From Uloborus plumipes (lineage: Eukaryota; Arthropoda; Arachnida; Araneae; Uloboridae), in NCBI GenBank assembly GCA_038373865.1, contig JAXGGA010000068.1, positions 248,001 to 312,000 of the forward strand: a stretch of 64,000 bases of DNA. Direction: 5' to 3'. The position numbers were made by a program, and so were the translations under genes. The notes below the pieces were generated by a model. That model saw only the letters and a program-made list of their open reading frames with translations. It did no database searches and was not told the origin of the DNA. Position 1 is the stretch's first letter, and each line of letters begins with the position of its first letter. This document shows, one piece after another, positions 52,156-64,000 of the stretch.

Positions 52156-55100
52156 TGAATTGTGTTTAAGTTTCAAATGTAAAATGACGGATGTAATCTT
52201 ATGCACCAGAGTTTTGCTTCAAACAATATCGGTATTGTAGCATCTTAAGCGAGACTCTGAATATATTTTTCATAGTCAAACTGCTATAGTCTTAAGTTGA
52301 ATCTCTTGCAATCTCTAAAAAGTTAATCTTGCCCAAATAGGAATTCAGATATACACAAAAGTACTGCTGTTCACATGGTACCATTCTTAGTGTAGTAGTC
52401 TGGGTTAGATACATAATTTCAGTAAGATTTGAATATATTTTGCATGCGAAATGCGCATCTGTAGGTTTTAAGTTCTTCCTCCTCGAATTATAACTAGTAC
52501 TAAAGAAACTGTTAGAGTATTTGAATACTTTGTCACTAAAATACACAAATATATGCATGTCGCATATTATTTGTCTCTTCAAGTTCCTATTGAACAGAAC
52601 TAACAAGAAAAGAAACATTAATATGAAGTTATCTCTAAGTTATTTAAGTACCACACTAAACGAAACCTAATTGAAAATGTCAATGTAATGTCATTTTTAA
52701 AGACAATAAAGAAAGCGGAGTATGGTTGTATTTTCGGAGTTCAATTTACATTATTGCGAAAATATCGGAAGGATTTTTTTTTTTTTTTTTGTAGATGTTT
52801 ACATTAACAAATTTGATTGTAGCATTTATTGTTTATTTTGAAAACAGCGTGCTTTGTTCATTTGTGAAACATTATTTTTTTCCTAAAGCAGGGTGCTCTT
52901 TTTTTCACTTTTTGCTTCTAACTTTTTTTTTTAATTTCTTTTTAATGTTCCTCGTGGCTAGTCCGCCTCGCACACTGACTATGGAAATGCTGCCATATGG
53001 TGCTGCCAAGTTTGAATTAACTCCCACAATGTTTCAGTTTCCTGTCTAACTCTGTGCAAATGTAAGTCATGAGGCGTCAAGTTTGCTTTGGATTTTACGC
53101 ATCGTCGAAGCTGTTGAAGAGCTATAGATTTAATGCAGCATAGGATGCAGGAGGTTGCTTTTTGTCCTTAAGTAGTGACTTTTGACGTTGTTGGAAAATT
53201 TAGCTGATTCTCGCCAATATATATTTTATGAGTGAATATAAAACTCGCAAGCATTCTGCTTATTTATTACCTGTTGGTGTATTATAATGCCTCTCTATAT
53301 AGTCAAATTAAGAGGAATTCTACCTCGATTGAACTATATAACGTACAGTTGTCTCATTGATGGCATTTAAAAAAATAAAACACTATTGTATCGCTGAATA
53401 CTCCATAAACTTCCTATAATAGAAATGTTTGACAACTTAGATAAATTTTTAAAGCTAATGGGTACTTCCTTATTTGTACTTGTAAACAATAAAAATTTAT
53501 GTAAAGCAGAATCCATCAGTAAAAAGAGGCATATGTAAATAATAATATGAACAAACTGTGATATGTACCACAAAGTAGTAAAGCGAACAGAAGGATAGGT
53601 TAATCTACTGCTTTAAATAGTTGTTTTTTTTTTATTGTCTTTTTTTTTTTTCATAAATTTATAATCATCTATTTATGTATAAATCTATCTGTTTTTATCT
53701 CTTTTATTTTTCTTGTTTACGTTTATTACATCGTTGTTATTATTTTTATTAATATTACTATTTATTTTTACCTCGTTTTGGAAAAACAATCAATAGGAAT
53801 TATTTTGATATTCTCTTTCCATTTTTTTTTTCTGAGAAATGTATTTTTTAAACAATAAAGTTACCATTGCTATTTTGAGCTGCAAATCCCGATATAGCTT
53901 AGAAAGTCCTGCGATGACGATCAGATTTCTCGTAATGGCGCGGTGGATTTCCCTCTGTGCTGGAGAGGTGTTTAATTGCAGCAAAAAAGAAAAAAAAATG
54001 CTTTGCTAGCTAAATAGGAAATCGAAATTGTGCTCGACCGCCCATTTCCTGCCTTTCCCAACTACCGGAATAACCATAATTAAAACGCTGTTGGTTTTTG
54101 CTGTATAATAGGAAACACTTGTCAATTGATACAAACTGTATTTATCATCGATGTGATGCACGTAAGCCACTTTTTATCGGCTAACTATGTGCTCCCAACT
54201 GCTTTAGTATTCTTTTCTTACACAGGAGCTTTAACCAAAGAAAAAAACCTATGAAAATGTGTTTTTCGTTCTTTAAGATATATTTATAAGAGTTTTAAAT
54301 AAATAAACAAAAACTGCTCATTGCGTTAATTTTTGCATATCTTGGAGCCATCTGACTGTAGAGCTTCGATTATTTGAAACATTTTTATATGGCAAACCAT
54401 TAACAAAAATAAATTCATACCAATGCCATAGGTACGACATGAAACAAAGGATAACTGATATTAACACTGAACTGTTGATATTTTGTATTGCATGGGGGGG
54501 TTAAAAATAGGCCCGTCATTTAAAAGGAGTCAGGGGGTCGATTACCCCCCCCCCCCCTCCCACGATTTTCAGGAATCAATGTATTTACTGAAAGTGGGCA
54601 TGGTTTTTGTTGTTTTGCGATAAAAATGCATCGTTTTTGCACCCTTTGACCTTCCCACCCCCTGGAACTTCAAATAACGGCCCTGGTTAAGACAACTAAT
54701 CGATTAGTTTAGTTTTGACAATTCCAAGTTGTTAAAGAGATGTTTGTTAAAGTCGTTCTACACTCTTAAAGAGAAAAGTCCAAAGCTTTCTGATTACTGC
54801 CATGTAAATTTGAATTTGTTGAGTGATCCACTTCCAATTAATCGGTGTTTCAGTTGACCGATATTCGAATATGAAGCTAATAATAAATGAAATAATATGA
54901 AGCATTCTAATAATATATTGCTGTATTTACTTTACTTTTCTTGGAAATCAATATAAGGCTTTTAGGTGAAAAGTCTTAAACCTACTTAATTTAGAAATAA
55001 ACTATTAGTATGCTATGTATAATTCTTATCATAGGTAATGATAGCTCATGGTGATGTAGAAACACTTTTTTCGTTGAAATTCCCTGACAAGTAATTGAAA

Positions 55101-56096
55101 CTTATGAAAATCATTACAATAGCAGACATTTAAAACATGTATAATGAATCGTCACTACAACATAAACCCTTGTTTATAACTTAGGTTTTAAAAAAAGGTA
55201 TAACCTGATTTCAACGTTTGTTATAAAAGAAAAATAAATCTACTTATTTGTCGACATCTTAATTTTACAGATCAATCTCTCCTTCTCTTTTTTCTGAAAT
55301 CAAATCTTAATAATAATAATTCATTTATCTGTTTTTTATGAGACAAAGTAACAGTAACTATACAACTAACCTTTACTAGAACTCGGTAAATAACTTAAAA
55401 GTTGCAAAAATTTTGAACGAATTTCGCGAATATCAAAAAACCTTTACTACTAGCTCTCTTCTGCAATTCAACAAATAAATATCTTGTTGAAAGCTAATAA
55501 CTTCAATTTCTCATGGGACAAAACGCTTTTTAGCTCATATTTTGAACTCTTTAAGTAACTTTTATCGATTCTCATAATCATGTTTATTGTCAAATTAATT
55601 AAATTACTGCCTTAGTAAAGAAACTAAAATTTTAAGCAATCAAAATAAGTGTCCTAATTTTGCGTCATACATTTAATTTTCTTGGCGCGCCTTTAGAAGT
55701 GAAACAATGGTTTATGTATGGAGACATAGAAATATTTTTCATTGATTGTTAATGATAGTGTATTTATTCTGAAACTGAAACAAAATGAAAGTTATTCAAT
55801 AAATAATTGATAATCTCAATCTTAGAGTTGGAAGGGTAGACATTCAAATGTTCTCTCCCTCTAGGAGTACTGTCACGCACTCCTTCCTTCAAAAATGGAT
55901 TTATTTATTTAGTAATCTCTATTTCTCCTTTGCATGGTTTGTTTCGATTTTCTTAATAGAATAAGTTCAATTTGTATGTAGTATATTCTCAATGAGACCA
56001 TTTATTATGAAGTGAAGGAAATTACTCATTGATTTTCTATAAGTTCCCCACATATTTAGAAGTCTTGTTTATCTCGCACTCTTGTAAATATTGTAT

Positions 56097-56144
<48 letters not shown>

Positions 56145-56843
56145 ACTGGCTACCTCTGAGCAAAAAACCCTATATAAAAAAAGTACGTAATTTTATTATG
56201 TGTTTAGATAAGTACCTATGATACACTATAATAAAAACGCTATAAAGAACAATCACAATTGAATAATACAATAAATAAACTTATTTAATTAAATAACTAT
56301 CCTTAACTATATGAACAAAAACAAACATTGCAGAAATAAAGAAAACAAAACCGAATAGAAAAATCCAACCAAACAAATTATGTGCCTGAACATCGAACAA
56401 ACAAGCAAAATCAAAATTCAATCATTCAAAAATCAATTTGCTGAAGACAATCACTTCGTAAAGAGCAGACCACATGGGCCTTTAAGTCAGCAACCTCTAC
56501 ACACAGTTGCAAAAACAATATTTTAATGAACACCATCTCTCGAGAAGAGTGAAAACTAATCCGCTCGTGCTTTTCAAGCATTGTTATTTTAAAACTAGAG
56601 TAATGAAAACACTCTAAAGCTTTCCTGATTAAATAGACCATTCAACACAAAAAGAATTTTTCAATTCGAACCTGTAGTTCCTGATTTCAATAATTTCCAT
56701 TTATTATAAAACAAAACACTTCCTCTTGGCGAAATAAAACACTTTAAACATCATTTACTGATTCCCGATGCGATTGTTTTACGATGAGACGAAATAAAGA
56801 TACTTCTAACTGTTTGGCGACTTTGATAAAGAAACAGCTGCTT
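52156..56843. other. AT-rich non-coding DNA with one MITE and an (AT)n tract
   Basis: No gene recognised. It contains the MITE at 54509-54685 and an (AT)21 microsatellite at 56101-56142. A segment at 52961-53000 is briefly GC-richer. The short frames are chance frames. Confidence 0.45.
54509..54685 (+). mobile_element. MITE with CAGGnCCGTCATT ends, copy 2
   Basis: AGGCCCGTCATT on the left is mirrored by AATAACGGCCCTG on the right. The interior shares AATCAATGTATTTA and the following GTGGG(A/C)ATGG with 24216-24377. A 14-C homopolymer stands where copy 1 has a G homopolymer. Confidence 0.7.
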
Positions 56844-58679
56844 CAGTCACCCAAACCAAGGCTACACTAGATAGCGTTTTATACAGGCTTCTTCATTACT
56901 CAAAACATCAATGGTAAAGATTTGCCCGCTAGAGAGCGCTGAACAACGACCTCCCAAATGTTTGTTTACATTTATTAGCATGTTGTTTCCGCTGTAAAAA
57001 GTGACGTTTATCCTATCTTTTAGGGTTAAAAAATATTGATGTAGTTAACTGAAGTGGAGTACAGAGTGAATTGATGCCGAAGGCCCTCTTAGTACTGCTT
57101 TTTAGGGGAAATAAATTCCCTTTTCAGGTAAAGTTGGTCGCAACTCATGATTCAGTCATACGACATTCATTCATTGTTTACTTTCTTCGAATTAGCAACA
57201 TATAGCAATGGCGTTCAATTTTGACATCTCTGCATTAATAAAATATACGCTTTTCTTCGCAGCCGATAAATAAAAATGTAGCAATGAAATAATATTGTTC
57301 TATTTACTATTTTGTTTCATTACTGTTGCTCACACGATCTTAATTGCTACGCAAAAGCTCAGATGTTCATTTTGATAGCGTTGACCCATCAGAGCGATAA
57401 ATGGCGAATCTATTCGTAGAGACATTTCATTTTGATGCCCCAGAATGAAATGTACACTAATGAAGCGATGGTGTTCAACGGAAAGACGATTGACAACAAA
57501 ACATATTAATTTCTTTAGTAAAAACGAAATGAGCATATATAATCGTTTGGTACTAAAGAGCAATACAAGTACGAAAAAAATAAACAAAACTACAATATTA
57601 CGACGACCAACTGTAAAATTTTGTTTTCATTTACACAACATTAAAAGGTAATGTTCTTTTTATGTTAAATTTCACACATTGATAATATTTCGATAATTGG
57701 GAATCTGCTGTGGTTGCCAAATTTTTGGCGATAATTACTTTATTTTGTTGCTCTTTAGTTTATGTTTGCGAAGGAAGTATATTTCCCTCGCTCATAAATT
57801 GGACACAAAGATTTAACGCCAATAGTGAAAGATAACCAGACTTCCAATCACCGAAATCTTCCCTTTTTTGTTTCTAATTTCACACATAAGTTTAATACTT
57901 GAAAGTAAAATAATGGGCCAACTGAAAAAAAGCTGCGAAATAATGTGAGAATTCTTATTAAAAAACTCGCCAAATCAACTTCAAAAGCTCCATTAGCATG
58001 TAACATAACAAGTTTAATAAATATATCGAGCCATTATTATCATTGAAATTTAAATTAAAATGCAAAATAAGAGAAAAGAAGACGATGCAAGCTTAAAATT
58101 TTAATCTTCGCTTAGGTGGTAAGAAAATACATCGCCAAGTTAAAAAACGTACCTATAACTGAAACGTACATACTACCAAAGATCTCGGTTATTGAAATAT
58201 TCTCAAAAGCTTTACGGAGAACTTCCATTAAAATGTAAAAAAATCGCCAAATAAATTAATTTGACCATCTAAACTCATCAAAAGTTTTGATGGAACTATC
58301 GTTCCAAAATCGCCATTTATCGCTCTGCGGTGCCAGTGTCGTTTCATAGTTAATTAATAATTAGAATCAATTAAAATGAAAAATAATTCACTAACTAATT
58401 AAAATAAGCCGTTAAAGTGCAGAATAAACCAACAAATCGAACGAGCTATTAAATAACGTTAAAATACACTAAAATAGAATTGAATGCCAAATTGTAAAAT
58501 GGTCGCCAACAAATTAACTTTTAATTTTGTCTTTTATTATTTGATTTGTAGAAATGTTAGTTACCATAAAATTCGATAGATGTCGCTGGAAAAGGACGTC
58601 CGTTTTTATCCCAAGGACTTTGATCAAATGAAGAAGCCTGTATAAAACGCTATCTAGTGTTGTAGCCTTGCCCAAACTG
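56844..58679. mobile_element. Non-autonomous DNA transposon, 1.84 kb, with ~55-bp TIRs
   Basis: The left end CAGTCACCCAAACCAAGGCT continues as ACACTAGATAGCGTTTTATACAG. It is mirrored at the right by CTGTATAAAACGCTATCTAG and AGCCTTGCCCAAACTG, with a 4-bp and a 2-bp indel. The interior has no transposase. It holds TCGCCAA motifs and a segment (58480-58555) shared with 35560-35640 in the repeat hosting the Maverick. No clear target duplication. Superfamily unassigned. Confidence 0.7.
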
Positions 58680-60439
58680 AAAATACCAAATTGTTACTAC
58701 GCATGATAGCTTTGTCTTTTACTTCCTCTTTCTTGGGTAAAGCATTTGAATAAAACTTTTAAAATTGCATCAAAATAGTTTTTGTTTCTCACACAAAAAA
58801 AAAAAAAAAAAAAAACTTTACTCATCGATATGAATCATTCAAATTTATTTTCACTCATATTGAAACTGTGGGTTTATTGTGAGGAAAACTGCAATTTACT
58901 CCTTAATTAACAGAAATTGGGTGTTTACCCAGTTTCTGTTAATTAAGGTTTTGATTAATTCTGTTAATTTTGCAATTCCTACATTAAATAACATCATTGC
59001 TTACTATGAGCATATTTGAAGGCATTGTTTTCACACTTATTCTTTTTTCTCAAACGAGTTTTAAAATTGACTGCCGGGGACTTTCTCGCTATTGTCATTT
59101 TGCTTTATCCTAAAGTAAAAATAATGGTATTAATTATTATTTATTTTGTAATTGAAGGCTTTTGAGCTCTGCTGTGAAACATTTTTTTAAAGCAAGTTTG
59201 GCGGAGACAATTTATGTCTTGGAAAAGTTTTTCAATTTTATCAACCACGTGCTGTTTTAATATTGTTGCTATGCAAGCTTTAACTCATACTTCTATGATA
59301 TTTAAAGCTACTAAATGGGGCAAGTAATTCTAACGTTTTGTTTCATAACTTGTTTGTAATGGACAAAGCCATAGTTTCTTTTTTTGAGGAAAATTTTCTA
59401 TGGCTAAATGAGACAGACATTCGGCCTGTTAGCAATAGAGATGTTTGTTTTCTTGTGAGCCGTGACAATGCTGCCATATTTTTTTCAAAAACCGAAACTA
59501 AACAACTCCAAAGCGATAATCAAAACTAAACTCCAAAATCAGAGTTAAATTAAGTTTAAACTTTATAAATTTTTTTTCTTTCGAATATTTTTTCACATTG
59601 TAAGCATCAAAAAAGAACATGAAATTACATTGAAAAGGAATTATCTAATTAGCATTCACCTATCAAAAAGGAAAGTATTGAAACATGAAATAAAACTATA
59701 ATGCCAAAAATTATATATATTAAAATACTTCATCAGGAAATCATATATAATAAATACTACAATATAATAGTCAATGCAAGAAAAAAGAAGAAAAAGCTCG
59801 CTTTAACAAATTTTGTAACGATGGTAGCAACCTCTAAATATTGTTTAATTTTAATTTCCAGGGTATGTAATTTTTTTTTTTTTCATCAAAAGGAACAAAA
59901 TTAGGGTGTGACCCGTTAGAAAATAATACCTTCAAAAATAAGGTGCACCCTAATGTTCATTTTTTAGTGTAGTACAGACTACTCTTCAATTGACTTCATA
60001 AATTTACTGCAGTAGCTGCAATTGCAAGCAGTTAAAAGAAACGCATGGGGTCATTCGTGCAAGAAAGCTTTAGCAACACTTATTTTATCCAGAAATCGAG
60101 AATAAAAAGCTTTATATTAAAAAGCAGCATTGTGTCTCTTTCATCTTAAGAATGTCTTTTGGCTATTACGAGTCATAAATCGGCAATGTTGATCGATTTT
60201 GTTTTGTATTACAAAAACTCAAAATGACTAAGCAGCTTTGTCTTGCATTACATTTAAGTGATTGCAGCATCAAATAATGTACAAGAGCATTGTCAGTGTT
60301 TGAAACTTTTACCCCCCTTTCTCATTTCTAAGTGGAATACTATAAATTTATTTTGATACATTATTATAGATATAATTTCTATTCCTTGTTAAACAGAATG
60401 GAAATTACTTTTCGAATGACTACTGCAACATCTCTTCGA
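58680..60439. other. AT-rich DNA with one hairpin palindrome
   Basis: No gene recognised. CCTTAATTAACAGAAATTGG(GT) at 58901-58922 pairs with 58927-58948 (one G-T mismatch) across a GTTT loop. A short inverted ATTAGGGTG...CACCCTAAT pair lies at 59901-59955. Confidence 0.5.
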
Positions 60440-61140
60440 AATGGCTGTCACTGAAGACCCTTGAAGGAGCGCATTGTCGTATCGTCGTTGTGTTCTGAAG
60501 CCTTCGTTGCCACTTACTCCTTCCGAAATGAAACAATTTAAATCTTCATTGGAGGCTATTATCATCGCTATGTTGGCAGTTTAGAGGCGTCTCCAGCAGG
60601 GGCCGCTACGATCGATCGGGGGAGGGGATTCTGCTGAATAAGAGAGGAGGAGGACAAGCGGGATTAAGCGCAGATCGATCCTTACACGTCTTTTATGTAA
60701 AGCTGACCAACACAGTCTATATCTATACATCACTGGGAGACTCCGCGGCTATCTCCATCTTCCCTCCCTCCCCGGGGTAGATCCCACCCCCTCCCCGTCT
60801 CTCATTTTCTCTCTCTTCTGCATACCAAGTAATCACACACCCGGCATTTTAGATGGGCCTCATCTGCCATTAAGACTTGCTTTCTTCTTCTCTCCGAACA
60901 CCCGGCCAGATGAAATTCGATGTGGGGGTCATTTTTCTTTGCTTTTCTCCAAGTCTTCTTCGCTTTTTCTTGACTTCGCGCCGTCTATGCTAATAAAAGT
61001 GTGCTTTCATTTCCATTCGCTGAGTTCGGGTGATGAAGTTTTTTTTTCCACGGAACTTTCTTTGCCTATTTTGATCGATTCTGGTATTTATTTTTCTTAC
61101 TTTAGCTGCTTATTCGCTTCGCCTCAACGACAGTAATATG
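60440..61140. promoter_or_regulatory. GC-richer island with a CTCF-like site
   Basis: CpG-containing and pyrimidine-rich DNA (60440-61140) in AT-rich surroundings. CCAGCAGGGGCCGCT at 60593-60607 differs at one base from the vertebrate CTCF core CCAGCAGGGGGCGCT. The block also has CGATCGATCGG (60610-60620). No coding frame is convincing. A promoter, enhancer or insulator is inferred. Confidence 0.4.
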
Positions 61141-64000
61141 ATCAAAAAGATCTCAATTTGGCACGAATAAGACGATTTGCTGCCCCCAGCCGCAAACTCA
61201 GAACATTTTAAATGAACTATTCGAAAGCTTTTTAGCCTTTGAAAATTCTAATGGTTTCGTGAATAAATAGTCTTAAGAAGGTCTAAATCAATTTTCCGTT
61301 AAACTATCCTTCTTATCTTACATCTTACAAAATCAATATCATGACAACTAATAGGTTAATTTTGAGCTCTTAAATGTAGAACAGTTGTTCTTGTGAATGG
61401 TTTTATGGCGTGTGCTACAAGCAACTAATAGTAAGATCGAATAAGTCATTTAAATTTGCTGTGACTCTTACCACTGTATAGTTTATGTGCTTTCAATTGA
61501 ACTTTAGTCATTCAAAAAAAAAAAAAAAAAACAGACAGTATGAATAGTCGAAACTATTGCCATTGAAAAATAATACGATTTTTAAATCACTGAAAGCTAA
61601 AAATTCCGGAACAGAACCTTACTGGTAACAGTTTAATTCAATTTTGGTTTAGGACGCTTTGTGCGGTAACCATGGCAATTAAAGCAGCATTCTTAAATGT
61701 TAATTTTCCAATTATCATTAGTATGATACTCTATTAACTTTCACCGGTTTTTGACAGCTGTCCAAGTTATATTCTAAATATATTTTTGTAGCATTTCTGA
61801 TGATCAGTTCTATTTCTCATTCAGTGATGAGAAAAGCTGCTTAATGTAAAACTTCATCGGTACTGGTGGTACCTTTTAGAGTTTAGTGGAACTTCCCTCT
61901 GTTCAGCTAAAATTTTAGCCCGAGCTTGCTTCACTACATTTTGGCAACTTGAAAATCAAAATTGATTGTCAGTAGCTTTTGTTAACATGTAACGTAAAGA
62001 AAATGTCATTTTCACATCTTATTTAATTGATATTCCCCAACACCTAGTGTTGACTATCATTGATCACCAACAAAACTTGATATATATTTTAAAAATCTAT
62101 ATTGAAAATAACTTTTGAAAAAAGTTCACAACTAAACTTTGATGAGTCAGTTTTTATCATTCATTAGCGTTAAATAAGGATTGTTTTTAATTTTAATCCC
62201 ATCAAATGTTTCACAAAATCTGCAAAAAATTTCGGTGTCAGTACGATCTTTGTAATCCAGAAATGAAAGATAAAATTAAAATACTAGGATGTAAATTCAG
62301 TGCATCAATACAATCAACCCTAACAATGTTAATTAGAAATGCTCTCAACCTTTCAATTTTTTTCAAGGATAGACGCTTGCAATGTGACACGAGGTACCAA
62401 TTCTTCGTCGGCGATCATTAAGTCATTCTTTCTAGCTCTAACCGAGGAAGCATTTCTTCCATCCTATACCCCTCCCTCTCCCCCTTCCACACCATCCATT
62501 CATTGTCTAATTTGCGTTCCAGCTTTTACTCTTCACCATTAGCCTCTGCTCTTCTGCATATCCTTTTGCCATTAGCAGGGAAGGGAAAGGGTTGTCGAAG
62601 TTTGATTGGACGCGCTCGCTTTTTTTCTGTCGGTGTTTTCTTCACGCTTTGGCCCTTAATGATCATGTATTGGGGTGCATTCCAGAGTGGAATAGAGGAG
62701 GACCCTCCCCTTCGCGCATGCGCTGTAGCTTTAACAAAACTCAAGCTCATTAACGTGGGACCTACTATATTACGCATAGGTGTTAATAGATCGTATTTGT
62801 TTTTAAAAATAGACATTTTGTTCCTTTTGGTAGCATCGTGATATTCATCCTTGTTTTTTCTTATTGTCTGATGTAACATGGTTCACGCGTGTAATCTTTT
62901 ATGTACACGTTTAAAGAATGTCTTACAATGAAGATATCCAAATAAGATAAATGTTTCTTCCTGTGCTTAAAACTTAATACAGAAAAACCTGGTATATATT
63001 GATGACTACACTCTGTTGCAACTCAATAAAAGACAAGAATGTCTTTAGATAAAGCCATTTATCTGTTCTATTTGACTTTTTAGTTTTTTATCACTTAAAA
63101 GCAATCACATATAAAATATGCAATATATTTCATTCTTTAGATAATAAAACTGGTAGCTGTAATCCCTTGAATGTAAAAAGAATGTCTTGTGCAGTAGAAT
63201 TGAGTATCCGTCTTCAAGTGTAAGTTCTTTTAAAATAAGTTGTTGTATATTTCTGGTCATGAACGTACAACTTCATATGTGCAAGAGGCCTCTCGACAAC
63301 GAAACATACATTAAAAATAATGCTTTAGAAATCTCCAACATATTTTTTGACCATTAAATCCATGTCCAGTTAAAATTTAAAACTTTCCTTAGCCTAAAAA
63401 AATCCACACCTTCTCGGCTATTACATCGCCCTTCCTTTCATTGCTTCCTTCAGATATCGAACGTCAATATCCTCTTCGTCAAAAACGTCCTGTGTCATTA
63501 TTCCAATCACCAAACCGAGCCGCAGCAATAGATTCTGTTTTATCGTCCATAGCTTAAACGACAACGCGGGAATAGCAGTTGTGTCCCTTATGGAAAGAAG
63601 CAGCCGATGGTTTGGGGCGATGAGGTATATTCCTACATCATGTTCACCCATTAACGGATCGTTTGCCCTTACAAGGAGAGGACCCTTTTTTTTTCTTCCT
63701 TTTTTATTATCATATTTTTCCTTTTTTCCCTGCTGTCTCTTGTACCCGTTTCTTTCATCCGCCATCTTCTTTTACGCCTTTGTGTGTTTGCTTCTCCGCC
63801 ATACTCGTCGTTCTATTTCTAAGCGTTTTATTGGAGAACTAATGTCATTTGCCTCCGATGACTTTTAATTATAAACCAATAGCCGCGGACGTTTTTATTC
63901 GCTGGTTGTTAAGGATTTCGTTAATGAAAAAATAAATTTCATATTTGAGATTTTTGTAGATTGCATTTTCTGAACTGCGGAATGAATTTCTCTCACAATG
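61141..64000. other. AT-rich DNA with two GC-richer patches; no gene called
   Basis: Patches at about 62390-62790 and 63410-63880 have near-balanced composition. Frames of 95-117 codons cross them, such as 63421-63765 on the minus strand, but none shows a domain, splice context or convincing codon pattern. They could be regulatory DNA or small exons. The rest is AT-rich. Confidence 0.4.

Noticed and set aside
58901..58948. microRNA precursor
   Set aside because: A 22-bp stem with a 4-base loop is shorter than a Dicer substrate, and there is no extended lower stem.
63421..63765. 114-codon minus-strand frame as a gene
   Set aside because: It sits in balanced-composition DNA and is not impossible, but the lysine-rich start and the absence of domains or homologues I know make it unsupported.

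Overview
This window is AT-rich eukaryotic DNA, almost certainly from an arthropod and plausibly a spider or other chelicerate. The reasons are long gene-free stretches, one CpG-rich promoter followed by a first coding exon with a GT splice donor, and a dense load of Maverick/Polinton, Helentron, mariner, SINE-like and MITE-like repeats of arthropod type. The species cannot be fixed from sequence alone.

The centrepiece is an apparently intact, 9.83-kb Maverick/Polinton-type virus-like element at 35993-45821. Its termini match (GTAGATATAAAAGG... at both ends) and it is flanked by a 5-bp target-site duplication, TCACG (35988-35992 and 45822-45826). Complex terminal inverted repeats of about 0.6 kb (left) and 0.8 kb (right) enclose nine open genes. 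Eight lie head-to-tail on the + strand: a small membrane protein, a chromodomain DDE integrase, a penton-like minor capsid protein, a pVI/pX-like basic protein, a double-jelly-roll major capsid protein, an adenain-type cysteine protease, a packaging ATPase, and two small conserved structural or accessory proteins (one basic, one coiled-coil). The ninth is a convergent 607-residue gene fusing an AlkB-family 2OG-Fe(II) dioxygenase to an unrecognised C-terminal region with a zinc-type C/H motif. No protein-primed DNA polymerase B is present. The element therefore keeps the integration and virion-building modules but has an AlkB fusion gene where a Polinton polymerase would be expected. The TIRs carry outward-reading tRNA-like sequences, terminal TATA boxes and three iterated CTCF/YY1-like motifs each.

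The rest of the window, left to right. 1-6620 holds two copies of a 1.4-1.5-kb dispersed repeat, each with four tandem units of exactly ~147 bp. 6787-7320 is a ~156-bp higher-order tandem repeat. 7680-8056, 13363-13535, 24216-24377, 31136-31361, 49258-49475, 49683-49875 and 54509-54685 are MITE-like elements. 15780-16295 is a broken mariner transposase and 17030-17225 a SINE-like element. 18600-22010 is a ~1.63-kb internally deleted Helentron present twice, tail-to-tail, as a near-identical inverted repeat. 22790-23420 is a CpG-rich promoter with a first coding exon (23216-23342), and the AT-rich DNA to its right is presumably intronic or intergenic. The Maverick sits inside an older repeat (34786-46426). 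46436-64000 is mostly non-coding with several GC-rich, possibly regulatory islands (47640-48000, 51290-51740, 60440-61140), a 90-100-bp tandem repeat and a 1.84-kb TIR element (56844-58679).

Outside the Maverick I find only one credible host coding exon. The many short open frames elsewhere look like chance frames in AT-rich or homopolymer DNA.
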